Shown here: piece after piece, positions 52,135 through 60,608 of the stretch | How the letters are laid out: each line of letters begins with the position of its first letter | Numbering within the stretch: the first letter of the stretch is position 1 | NCBI RefSeq assembly: GCF_019575955.1 | Contig: NZ_CP080575.1 | Span: 1,612,001-1,676,000, forward strand | Source: Nesterenkonia pannonica | GTDB lineage: Bacteria > Actinomycetota > Actinomycetes > Actinomycetales > Micrococcaceae | Reading direction: 5' to 3' | Length of the DNA stretch: 64,000 nucleotides | Notes under the pieces: generated by a model | Database searches by the model: none | What the model was told of the DNA's origin: nothing | Seen by the model: only the letters and a program-made list of their open reading frames with translations | Program-made: the position numbers and the translations under genes

Positions 52135-53132
52135 ATGATCGTTGACGCACATGCCCACTATCTGCCCAAGGACTACCCGGCAGACGCACCCGCCTGCTTT
52201 CCCGCCATGGAAGCCGTGCCCGACAGCACTGATCGGCAGCTGATCTTCGGACAGATGAGGTTCCGGGCGAAGGACGTCTTCTTCGAAGCAGAGAAGCGCC
52301 TGGAGGCTCAGGACGCTTCCGGGGTGGACGTCGAGGTGATCAGCCCCATGCCTCCCCTGCTGCGCTATGACCTTCCGTCACCGGACGGACTGGCGCTTGC
52401 CCGTCACACCAATGAGTTCACCGTCGAGCTGACCTCGCATTCGCCGCAGCGACTCATCGGTCTCGGCATGGTCCCCATGCAGGATCCAGAGGCAGCCACG
52501 ACGGAGCTGAAGCACATCAAGGAGATGGGCCTCGCCGGGGTGGAGATCGCCTCCAATGTGCTGGGCAGCTCCATCGGCGACGAAAAGTTCCTGGAGTTCT
52601 TCAAGGAGCTGGAGCGCTTGGATCTGGCCCTCTTCGTCCACGCTATGCCCTCCCCAATGACCGACTCCCGATGTCTGCCATGGGCACCTACGTAGTCGGC
52701 ATCGAGGGCATGTATGCGGCCGCGTCGCTGATCCTCGGCGGCACAGCAGCTGCCTGTCCGAACCTGCGCGTCTCCTTCAGCCACGCCGCCGCATGGCTTC
52801 CCCATGATGCTTCCCGCGCCAACTATTTCTGGGGCGGCTCATGGAATGAGGAGCCGAAGAACCTGGAGCGTGCGGTAATGCCGGATGATGGACCTTCGCC
52901 TCTGGAATACGCCAGGCGCTTCTACTACGACTCGATGGTCTTCGACCGCCGGACCATCCGGTACCTCATCGACCTCCTCGGCTCGGACCGTCTCATGGTC
53001 GGCTCAGACTTCCCGGCCATGCTGCGCGAGGAGCTTACCGCGAAGACGCTGAAGTCCATGGATCTGCCTGCCGCCGAGTGGGAGAACATCAGCCATCACA
53101 ATGCCTACCGATGGCTGGGCCTGTCAGCCTGA
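52135..53132 (+). CDS. amidohydrolase-2 family metal-dependent hydrolase/decarboxylase
   Basis: TIM-barrel amidohydrolase, about 333 residues. MIVDAHAHYLPKDYP has the HxH metal motif. EKRLEAQDASGVDVEVISPMPPLLRY, LARHTNEFTVELTSHSPQRLIGLGMVPMQDPEAATTEL, MGLAGVEIASNVLG and ALFVHAMP (metal His) follow. After a lost base near 52668 come VSFSHAAAWLP, FDRRTIRYLIDLLGSDRLMVGSDFPAM (Asp) and ISHHNAYRWLGL. The pattern matches the ACMSD-like group, whose members decarboxylate or hydrolyse ring-derived acids. Substrate unknown. Last gene before a terminator. Confidence 0.85.
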
Positions 53133-53143
53133 CGCCGATCGTC

Positions 53144-53179
53144 GACCCGTGCCCGCAGAAAGCTCTGCAGGCACGGGTC
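53144..53179 (+). terminator. hairpin terminator after amidohydrolase
   Basis: 16-nt arms (53144-53159 and 53164-53179) pair with one mismatch around a 4-nt loop, 12 bp after the amidohydrolase stop. It separates the dehydrogenase operon from the ABC importer. Confidence 0.75.
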
Positions 53180-53239
53180 ATGTGCGTTCGTGGGCGTCCT
53201 CCCGGACTCCCGTATTGCACTTCCTCCCGACGGAAGGAA

Positions 53240-53255
53240 TGTGATTCGGCTCACA
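53240..53255. promoter_or_regulatory. CRP/GlxR-type operator upstream of ABC importer
   Basis: TGTGATTCGGCTCACA is a perfect TGTGA-N6-TCACA site, 89 bp before the start of the solute-binding protein gene. Its half-sites equal those at 2624-2639, but the spacer differs. Catabolite-type control of the importer is the natural inference. Confidence 0.7.
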
Positions 53256-53344
53256 CACATCCGTCAGGCTTTGAAGACCGGAGGAACATACTCCGGTGGA
53301 TGCTCGGGAAGTACTCCGCACTATCGTTCTAAGGGGAACTTGTC

Positions 53345-55154
53345 ATGAGGGACACAGACTCGTCAGCACGTCAGCCCGCCTACCTGCGGCTCCTCACGGT
53401 CGCCGCAGTGGGAGCCCTAGCGCTCGTCTCGTGCGGCGACGACGGGGGCGGCGCCGCTGGCGGGGACGGCAACGGCGACGGCAGCGCCAACGGCAATGGA
53501 GAAGAAGCTTACGAACCGCAGCAGGGCGGGGAGCTCACCGCGATTCTGGACGCAGCCTTCGCCGGAGACTGGTCCACGGGCCTCGACCCCGCCAGGAGCA
53601 ACAGTGTAGGCGCCAACCTGGGCCAGAACGCGGCAATCTTCGGCGGGCTCTTCCTTCTGGAGCCCGAAGAGAACGGGGAGGGCGCAGAGCTTGTGCCGAA
53701 CCAGGCCGAAAGCGCGGAGTGGTCGGAGGACGAGCTCACACTGTCTGTCACCCTCCGCGAGGGGATTGAGTTCTCGGACGGCACGCCGATGGACGCCGAC
53801 GCCGTCGTGTGGAACTGGATTCGAGCGATCAGCTGGGGCAGCACTGCCACCGTGAACGTGGACTTCGACTTGGAGCGGGAAGCACCCGAACTGGACGACG
53901 AATGGTTGGACAGCCTCTTCGACGCCCTTCCCGATGACGTGGACGAAGATCTCATCATGTCTCGGCTGGGCGCCATTCAGGCGGTCGATGACAGGACTGT
54001 GGAGATTCACCTGTCGAACCCCAACGCCGCGCTGCTCAATGGCTTCCCAGGAACGAACCTGAACTATGTCGGCTCACCCACAGCCTACGCAGAATCGGGC
54101 GGGGAAGAGTTCAGCAGGTCACCCGTGGGGGCAGGCCCCTTCATCGTCACGAGCAACCAGCAGAATGAGCGGCTGGAGATGGAGCGCAACGACAACTACT
54201 ACCAGGACGATCTCCCTACCTTGACGCGCTGAACTTCCAGTCCGTCGGCGGTGACCAGGTCGCGTACCAAACGATCCAAGCTGGTCAGGGAGACGTTGTT
54301 GAAGGTCTGAGCGACGTGAACCTCATCGACGAAGCTGAACAGAACCCAGATCTGAGCGTCCACCTTGGTGCTCCCACCTCCCCGTATGTGGTTCAGCTGA
54401 ACACCCGCACCGAGCCCTTCGACGATGAACGCGCTCGCGAGGCCATCTACTACGCCACCGACTTTGAGGCCATCAATGAGGGGCTCTTCAACGGCGAGGG
54501 TGACATGAGCGAGTCCTTCACCGCCTCCGGCGGGCTGTTCCACCACGCAGAAGTGCCCGGCTACCGCGAACACGACGTCGAGCGGGCCGCCGAGCTGGTG
54601 GAGGAGATCGGCGGCCTGGAAGTGGAGCTGAGCACCACCGATCTCTCCACAGCACGGCAGGTCACCACAGCGCTGCAGACACAGTGGCAGGAAGCAGGCA
54701 TCGATGTGACCATCAACTCCGCTGGTTTGGGGGACATCATCACCAACTTCGTCGGCGGGGAGTGGGAATCCGTCCTCCAAACCGCCGCGCGTGGGACCCT
54801 GCCGCCGGCATCGGCGTGAACGTCCGCTTCGGCTCGACCTCCCCATACAGCGGCACGCCGCTGCCTGAGGGCGCTGAGACCATGGAAGAAGCACAGGCGG
54901 AAGGCTTGGAGACCGAGCTTGATGAGCTGCTCAATGAGGCGGCCTCCACGACTGACGAAGATGAGCGTCAGGAGCTCTATGAGGAGATCTCCGAGTACAT
55001 CTCAGAAGAGGCCTACGCACCCTTCGGCCCCGCCTTCAGCCCCGCCCAGGTAGTTCGCGATGGCGTCTATGGTCCGGGGCTGACTGAACCCATCCCCGCC
55101 CTCGCGGTGAACCAGCAGGTCCTCTACGACCGCGTCTGGATAGAGCAAGAATGA
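53345..55154 (+). CDS. ABC transporter substrate-binding lipoprotein (peptide/opine/nickel class)
   Basis: Extracytoplasmic solute receptor of about 603 residues. The signal peptide ends in the lipobox LALVSC near residue 34. A Gly/Asn/Asp-rich linker follows. The mature part has GGELTAILDAAFAGDWSTGLDPARSN, GGLFLLEPEENGEGAELVPNQAESAEWSEDELTLSVTLREGIEFSDGTPMDADAVVWNWIRA, AIQAVDDRTVEIHLSNPNAALL and PVGAGPFIV, the SBP_bac_5 pattern. An acidic C-terminus ends AVNQQVLYDRVWIEQE. Frameshifts near 54222 and 54790. GTP-start region has RBS AAGGGGA. The ligand cannot be read from sequence; the operon context suggests the same compound the dehydrogenases consume. Confidence 0.88.
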
Positions 55155-56186
55155 CCTCGAAAGCCGACACGCAGGTCACCAGCCCTCGGTCCAAGAAGCA
55201 CAGCAGCTTCTTGGGCCGGGCGGCTTACTCCCCGCTCCTGAGGCTCATCGGCCGCAGGGTCCTGCTGGCCGTACCGCTTCTCCTGGCAGTGAGCATTCTC
55301 GTCTTCATCCTGCTCGAAGCCATGCCGGGGATCCCGCCCGGAATGAGGCCTGCATGGACGCCACGGAGGAGCAGGTCCAGGCGGTGCGCGAGCGCATGGG
55401 GCTCGACTGTCCGGCTCCCGAACGCTACATCACCTGGCTGTTCGGGTTTCTCCGAGGTGACCTCGGCGTCTCATCCGTGAACGGCCGACCGGTCGCCGAG
55501 CTGCTCTCCGAGCGACTTCCCGTGACGCTTGAACTGGTCGGGCTGGCGTTCGTGCTCTCGGTGGCGCTGGCTCTGCCGGTCGCTCTTCTTGCGGCACGTA
55601 AGCCCGGAGGAATCGTCGACCGGCTCATCATGGTGCTCTCCATGACTCTCCTCGCCATACCCAACTTCGTGATGGCTCTGCTTCTTGTTCTGGTCTTCGC
55701 AGTGACCCTGCAGATGCTGCTTACCATCGGCTATGTTCCTGTCCAGGTCAGCCTGATCGACAATCTGCGCTCCGTCACCCTGCCGGTGCTGGCTCTCGCC
55801 ATCCCGATGGCATGCTTCTACGCTCGCTTCCTTCGAGGTGATCTGGGCGAGCAGCTGCTCGGAGCCACTACATCGATACAGCTCGCGCCAAAGGCGCAGG
55901 CATCTGGCGGATTCTCTGGCTCCATGCATTCAGGAACTCCAGCTTCGGGCTGCTCACACTCGTGGGACTGAACATCGGAGCACTCATCGGCGGAACGGTC
56001 ATCATTGAGCAGATCTTCGCCATGCCCGGCATGGGAATGCTGATGCTGCAAGGCGTGATCAGCCTGGATCTTGCGGTCGTGCAGAGCTGCGTGTTCATCT
56101 TCGCGGCCGTCGCAATATTCGCCAACCTCTTCGTCGACATCATGTATGCCGTTCTCGACCCTAGGATTCGATATGGCAGTCACTAG
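55151..56186 (+). CDS. ABC transporter permease (DppB type)
   Basis: Integral membrane subunit. LRLIGRRVLLAVPLLLAVSILVFILLEAMPG is the first span. RMGLDCPAPERYITWLFGFLRGDLGVS, PVTLELVGLAFVLSVALALPVALLAARKPGG, PNFVMALLLVLVFAV and GYVPVQ are followed by the EAA-like region and GGTVIIEQIFAMPGMGMLMLQGVISLDLAVVQ. LPAIGYVP reads LLTIGYVP through GCTTAC at 55729. Frameshifts near 55343, 55865 and 55950. It overlaps the binding-protein gene by 4 bp (ATGA). Confidence 0.9.
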
Positions 56187-57065
56187 TGCACCAACCAGGC
56201 CCGAACTCGGAGCCGCCGCCCCTGCTCCGACCTCACCGCGAGCTAGGCTGTTCGCTGGTCCACGTTCAGGCGCCGCATGATCACTTGATTTCGGGCAGCA
56301 CCGTCGTACTGCTGATCCTGCTCTGCTTCGTGGGGCCGTACGTCCTGCCGCTGCACTCCCGGTCGGGGGCAGCGTGCTGGACAGCGCACTGCCCCCGGGT
56401 CCCCGGCCACCCTCTGGGCACCGACGTCAACGGCAACGATGTCCTGTCGCGGCTCATCCACGGCGGCCAGGCCTCTCTCACCGTCGGCATCGGCGTCAAC
56501 GTCATAGGCTTGGTGGTCGGCGGATCGGTCGGAGCGATCTCGGGCTATCTCGGAGGAAAATCCGACACCGCGATCATGAGAGTCCTGGATGTTCTTATCG
56601 CGTTCCCTCACTGGTCCTCGTGATCGTGTTGGCCCAGGTCTTGGGGCCGAGCCTGCCGAACACCATCATTGCCCTGACAGCATTCAGCATTCCCGCCGTG
56701 GCGCGCATCGCACGCTCATCGACGATGAAAGTCATGAGCATGCCGTATCTGCAAGCGGCTCAATTGGCAGGCAGCCCGTGGTGGCGCATTCTCTTCCGCC
56801 ACATCGTTCCCAATATTGTGCCGCAACTGACGAATTTCCTGATGCTTGGCATGGCGATAGTGATCGTCACGGAGGGTGCACTGTCCTTCTTAGGCCTGGG
56901 CATCCCGCACCCAACCCCAGTTGGGGAAACATGGTCTATGAGGCCCAACAGTCAATGTCCGCCACCCCGCAGCTTGTGCTGTGGCCTGCCCTGGCACTCT
57001 TGGTGACCGTGCTGTCGTTCAACCTCTTGGGCGAGAGCATTCGAGATGAGGTGAACACACGATGA
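56173..57065 (+). CDS. ABC transporter permease (DppC type)
   Basis: Second membrane subunit, about 297 residues. After a short N-terminus and a break near 56280 come TLISGSTVVLLILLCFVGPYVLPLHS, HPLGTDVNGNDVLSRLIHGGQASLTVGIGVNVIGLVVGGSVGAISGYLGG and VLDVLIAFP. The EAA loop is AVARIARSSTMKVMSMPYLQAAQLAGSPWWRILFRHIVPNIVP. SFLGLGIPHPTPSWGNM and LLGESIRDEVNTR follow. Frameshifts near 56350, 56610 and 56920. Overlaps both neighbours. Confidence 0.9.
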
Positions 57066-58214
57066 GCTCACTGCAGGCAGAGAGGAGCCACGTGGATCAG
57101 AACGAGCCAGGACCAGATATCGCGCCAGTGCTGACGGTTGAGAACCTCCGAGTGGTGTTCGCCAAACACGGTCGCGAGGTCCAAGCAGTCAATGGCCTGA
57201 ACTATCAGCTGTCCCCGGCCGGACTTTGGCCATCATCGGCGAATCCGGCTCCGGCAAGTCGGTCGGAGTGCGGGCCCTGATGGGGCTCCTGCCGCCGAGT
57301 GCGAAAGTGACCGGATCGGTCCGGCTCAACGGGCGGGAGCTCGTCGGTCTCAGCGAGAAGGCTCTGATGAGCGTCCGCGGCAGAGAGATCGCCATGATCT
57401 TCCAAGACCCGGCGGCATCCTCAACCCGACGATGAATGTGGGAAGCCAGATTATGGAGGCAATACGGCTCCATAGCCCGATGAAGAAGCACGCCGCCGAA
57501 GCGAAGGCCATCGAGCTTCTCAAGCTGGTGCGTCTGCCCTCGCCGGAAACGCGGATCAGTCAGTATCCCCACCAGCTCTCCGGGGCATGCGGCAGCGCAT
57601 CGTCATCGCGATAGCGTTGGCCTCGGACCCCAAAGTTCTCATCGCCGACGAAGCCACGACAGCATTGGACGTCACCACCCAGGCTCAGATCATGGAGCTG
57701 CTCGTGGACATTCAGGAGCGGCTGGGAACTGCGGTCATCATGATCAGCCACGACATCGGCCTGGCTGCGAACTATGCGCACGATGTGATGGTGATGTACG
57801 CAGGCAAGGTCGTCGAGCACGCGAACACCAAATCCCTGTTCAGCAACGTGCAGATGCCCTACACCAAGGCACTCCTGGGGGCCGTTCCGCAGCTCACCAC
57901 AGTCCCGCATTCCAAACTCACGGTCATCGGAGGACACCCCGGACCTGAGCAGCCTGCCGCAGGGGTGCCCCTTTGCTCCACGCTGCCCCCGCGCCACGGA
58001 CGTGTGCACGGAGGAGGAACCGCCATTGGCGCAGCAGAACGACCAGCACAGCTACGCGTGCTGGCATCCCGTCGGCGGTCAGCGGCTGGAGACTGCGGGA
58101 ACCGCAGAGCTTCTCACGGCAGATGCGCAGGAAGGCGCCCGTCCAGAGGACCCAGCATCGACAGAAGGACGCGATGGATTCGCGTCATCACTAGATGAAA
58201 GAGCCAAACGATGA
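57062..58214 (+). CDS. ABC transporter ATPase (DppD type)
   Basis: First nucleotide-binding subunit, about 384 residues. LTVENLRVVFAKHGREVQAVNGLNYQL leads to Walker A IIGESGSGKSVGVRALMGLLP. MIFQDPA is the Q-loop. After a break near 57585, GMRQRIVIAIALASDPKVLIADEATTALDVTTQAQIMELL covers signature and Walker B, and VIMISHDIGLAANYAHDVMVMYAGKVVE the H-loop. The C-terminus has the oligopeptide-type cysteine cluster (CPFAPRCPRATDVCTEE). Frameshifts near 57215, 57415 and 57945. Ends overlapping the next gene as ATGA. Confidence 0.9.
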
Positions 58215-59313
58215 CCGGCAGATCAGCGAACATCGGCACTGTGCCCTCCGCATCCACGCGGGAAGTGCCAGATTCCGCCGCGCACAGTGGGGCGGCTTCG
58301 GAGCAGGAGCCGCTGCTCGTGGTCAAAGATTTGGTCCAGGAATACGCCACCCGCGGGCCGGGAGGCGTGAAGACCGGAACAGTGCATGCGCTATCCGGCG
58401 TCTCGTTCGAGCTGTACCCGGGCGAAGCTCTGGGCATCGTCGGTGAGACGGGCTCCGGAAAATCGACATTGGCCCGCGCCGTGATCAACGTGGAGGAGCC
58501 AGTTTCGGGGACCGTCGAGTTTCGCGGCAGACGCATGAGCGGCATGTCCCGAAAGGACCTTCGGGCCGTGCGCGCCGAAATGCAGATGGTGTATCAGGAC
58601 CCCTTCGGCTCGCTGAACCCCGCTGGCGCGTGTCTGATGTCATCTCCGAACCCATGCTGGGGCATACCAATATGTCCAAGCAGCAGCGTCGGGAGCGCGT
58701 CGAGAAGCTCCTGGAGATCGTCGGCCTCGACCCCAGCATCTACTGCAATCGCCGACCCATAGAGCTTTCCGGCGGGCAGGCCCAGCGCGTAGCCATCGCC
58801 CGCGCTGTCGCGCTCGAGCTAAGCTCTCATCATCTGCGATGAGGCCATCTCCTCCTTGGACGTGCTCATTCAAGCCCAAGTGCTCAACCTCTTCGAGGAG
58901 CTGCGCCAGGACATTGGCCTGGCCTACCTCTTCATCGCTCACGACCTGGCCACGGTCAAGCAGATCAGTGATTCAGTTGCAGTGATGCACCTCGGCCAAC
59001 TGGCAGAGATCGGACCGGCCGAGACCATCTATGACGCTCCCCGGCACCCCTACACCCGCGCCCTGCTGGATTCGATTCCGATACTGAACGTCGAGACCGG
59101 AGAGGCCAAACGGCCCGTCCCGCTGAAGGGCGATCCGCCGTCCCCGCTGGACCCCCGTCCGGCTGTCGCTTCCGCACGCGCTGCCCTTTGGCGCAGGATA
59201 TCTGCGCCGAGGTTGAACCGATCCCCAGCGACGTGGACGACGGCAGCCGCAGACCGCACAAAGTCGCGTGCCACTTCCCGCTGGAGCCTGGCCAGATGCT
59301 GCCGAACCGGTAA
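58211..59313 (+). CDS. ABC transporter ATPase (DppF type)
   Basis: Second nucleotide-binding subunit, about 367 residues. [35 protein letters not shown] has Walker [15 protein letters not shown] the Q-loop. After a lost base near 58625, [20 protein letters not shown] precedes [25 protein letters not shown] and [37 protein letters not shown] at 58818-58824 has replaced GCCGGC in ALEPALIICDE, adding one base. The C-terminal cysteine cluster is broken near 59155; the repaired end is EPGQMLPNR. Confidence 0.9.
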
Positions 59314-59353
59314 CCCGGTAAGCGGCGGCCGCGGCATCGGTGTAGCCGCCCCG

Positions 59354-59407
59354 CAGACGCAGAGGAGGGGCTGGAGATGATCATCTCCAGCCCCTCCTCT
59401 GCGTCTG
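59354..59407. terminator. 54-bp perfect palindrome, bidirectional terminator
   Basis: Two 27-bp arms (59354-59380 and 59381-59407) are perfect reverse complements with no intervening base. It lies between the convergent ends of the ABC ATPase gene and mftB. As RNA it would form a very strong hairpin from either strand. A cloning or duplication artefact is possible but unnecessary. Confidence 0.8.
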
Positions 59408-59412
59408 TTCGT

Positions 59413-59689
59413 CTAGGCTTCTTGGGCGACCACCATGTTCGAGTCCACCAAAGAGCTCACGGCCCTGATGTAGACGTCCTGAGACGGTTCCGCTACGCCG
59501 CATGGCGACGATTGCCGCACGAGCACTGGGCTGGTCGCGCAGGGACTCGACGATCTGCACCAAGGTGCGGTCCTTGAGAAAGGACAGCTTGCGGGTTCCA
59601 AAGTGGTACAGCAGGGCGCCGAACGGCTCAGGCCGCACCGACACCTGTGAACTCAGCTTCCACGCCGATTCTGGGTCAAACACTGTCAC
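59413..59689 (-). CDS. mftB: mycofactocin biosynthesis chaperone MftB
   Basis: RiPP recognition element (PqqD-like) that binds the MftA leader and presents it to the radical SAM enzyme MftC. GTG start 6 bp after the mftA stop. TVFDPESAWKLSSQVSVRPEPFGALLYHFGTRKLSFLKDRTLVQIVESL is the strongly conserved MftB signature. After a lost base near 59495 the C-terminus DVYIRAVSSLVDSNMVVAQEA completes a protein of about 92 residues, normal for MftB. The usual next gene mftC does not follow; a terminator does. Confidence 0.9.
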
Positions 59690-59695
59690 GGAGAC

Positions 59696-59809
59696 TCAGT
59701 ACACGCCGCACATGCCGTCGATGGAGACTTCCTCGATCAACGAATCCGCCTCCACTGTGCTCTCTGTGTCCTCTGCGTCCGTTCGGTCGGGCTCGATGTG
59801 GTCGTTCAT
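59696..59809 (-). CDS. mftA: mycofactocin precursor peptide MftA
   Basis: A 37-residue precursor peptide. It starts ATG at 59809 behind an AAAGGA ribosome site. The leader is acidic (MNDHIEPDRTDAEDTES). The C-terminus is IDGMCGVY, the canonical mycofactocin core; the terminal Val-Tyr pair is decarboxylated and cyclised by MftC and released by MftE to become the redox cofactor. The frame is undamaged. mftB follows with a 6-bp gap. Very short frames like this are easily missed by automatic calling. Confidence 0.96.
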   Translation of the reverse strand: MNDHIEPDRTDAEDTESTVEADSLIEEVSIDGMCGVY

Positions 59810-59986
59810 GGGACAGTCCTTTCGATTGAGCCGTCAGGAAATTCGAGACAGCGGATTCAGAACGTGATATGCATCATAGTATTGGCACAGAGTGTCGATG
59901 AGAAGAGATGGAGGGAAAACCCCCTCCGACTACTGTCAGGCGGAAGAGTGATGTGGAACTTGAGCGAGTCGTGCTGAGGTGAAGGT
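59810..59986. promoter_or_regulatory. divergent mftA/mftR promoter region
   Basis: 177 bp between divergent mftA and mftR. On the minus strand a TATGAT hexamer (59874-59879) is a good -10 for mftA. TGATATGCATCA at 59868-59879 overlaps it and has short dyad symmetry, so it may be part of an MftR operator. A small hairpin, GGAGGG/CCCTCC, lies around 59909-59926. MftR would be expected to repress from here; binding is not shown by sequence. Confidence 0.45.
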
Positions 59987-60604
59987 GTGATGCAGGCTGT
60001 TGCAGCAGCGCCAGGCAAGAGCCCTCCCAGGCGGGTGGGCAGAGCGCGACTGACCACTGCTGACAGCCTGGGCCGCACTGGTCTGGATCTCTTCATCAAG
60101 TATGGATTCGACCATGTCACGGTCGAAGACATCGCGGAAGCCGAAGGCATTGGCCGTCGCACCTTTTTCCGATACTTCTCTTCTAAGAATGACTTGCCAT
60201 GGGGCGATTTCGACGGTCTCCTGCTCCGGATGCGTTCCCGGCTGGCTCAAGCACCCGCAGAGACCCCGCTCTTCGACGCACTGCGGGAATCGGTCGTCGA
60301 CTTCAACCGCTTTCCGCACGATGAAGTCCCTTTTCTGCGTCAACGCATGACGGTCCTCCTGACCACCCCGACCCTGGTGGCCCATTCTGCCCTCCGGTAC
60401 CAGGCCTGGAGGAGGGTGGTGGCAGAGTTCGTGGCAGAGCGTCTCGGCGTGGCGCGGGACTCCCATATGGCGATCACCCTGGGCCAGGTCTGTCTGGGCA
60501 TCAGCCTGTCGGCCTACGAGGAGTGGCTGGTCGATGATTCACTCGTGCTGGCTGACTTGATCAGCGGCGGTTTTCACGACGTCCGCGCAGTGTTCGCTTA
60601 CTGA
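59987..60604 (+). CDS. mftR: mycofactocin system TetR-family regulator MftR
   Basis: TetR repressor of 205 residues. LTTADSLGRTGLDLFIKYGFDHVTVEDIAEAEGIGRRTFFRYFSSKNDLPWGDFDGLLLRMRSRLA is the DNA-binding domain, and the FFRYFxSKNDLPWGDFD string is diagnostic for MftR. The ligand domain follows (YQAWRRVVAEFVAERLGV, GQVCLGISLSAYEEWL). Divergent from mftA and 4 bp before mftG. The last codons read VFAY, probably VFAG before GCTTAC at 60596. In mycobacteria MftR responds to acyl-CoA; the same here is inference. Confidence 0.92.
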   Translation: MMQAVAAAPGKSPPRRVGRARLTTADSLGRTGLDLFIKYGFDHVTVEDIAEAEGIGRRTFFRYFSSKNDLPWGDFDGLLLRMRSRLAQAPAETPLFDALRESVVDFNRFPHDEVPFLRQRMTVLLTTPTLVAHSALRYQAWRRVVAEFVAERLGVARDSHMAITLGQVCLGISLSAYEEWLVDDSLVLADLISGGFHDVRAVFAY

Positions 60605-60608
60605 CGAC

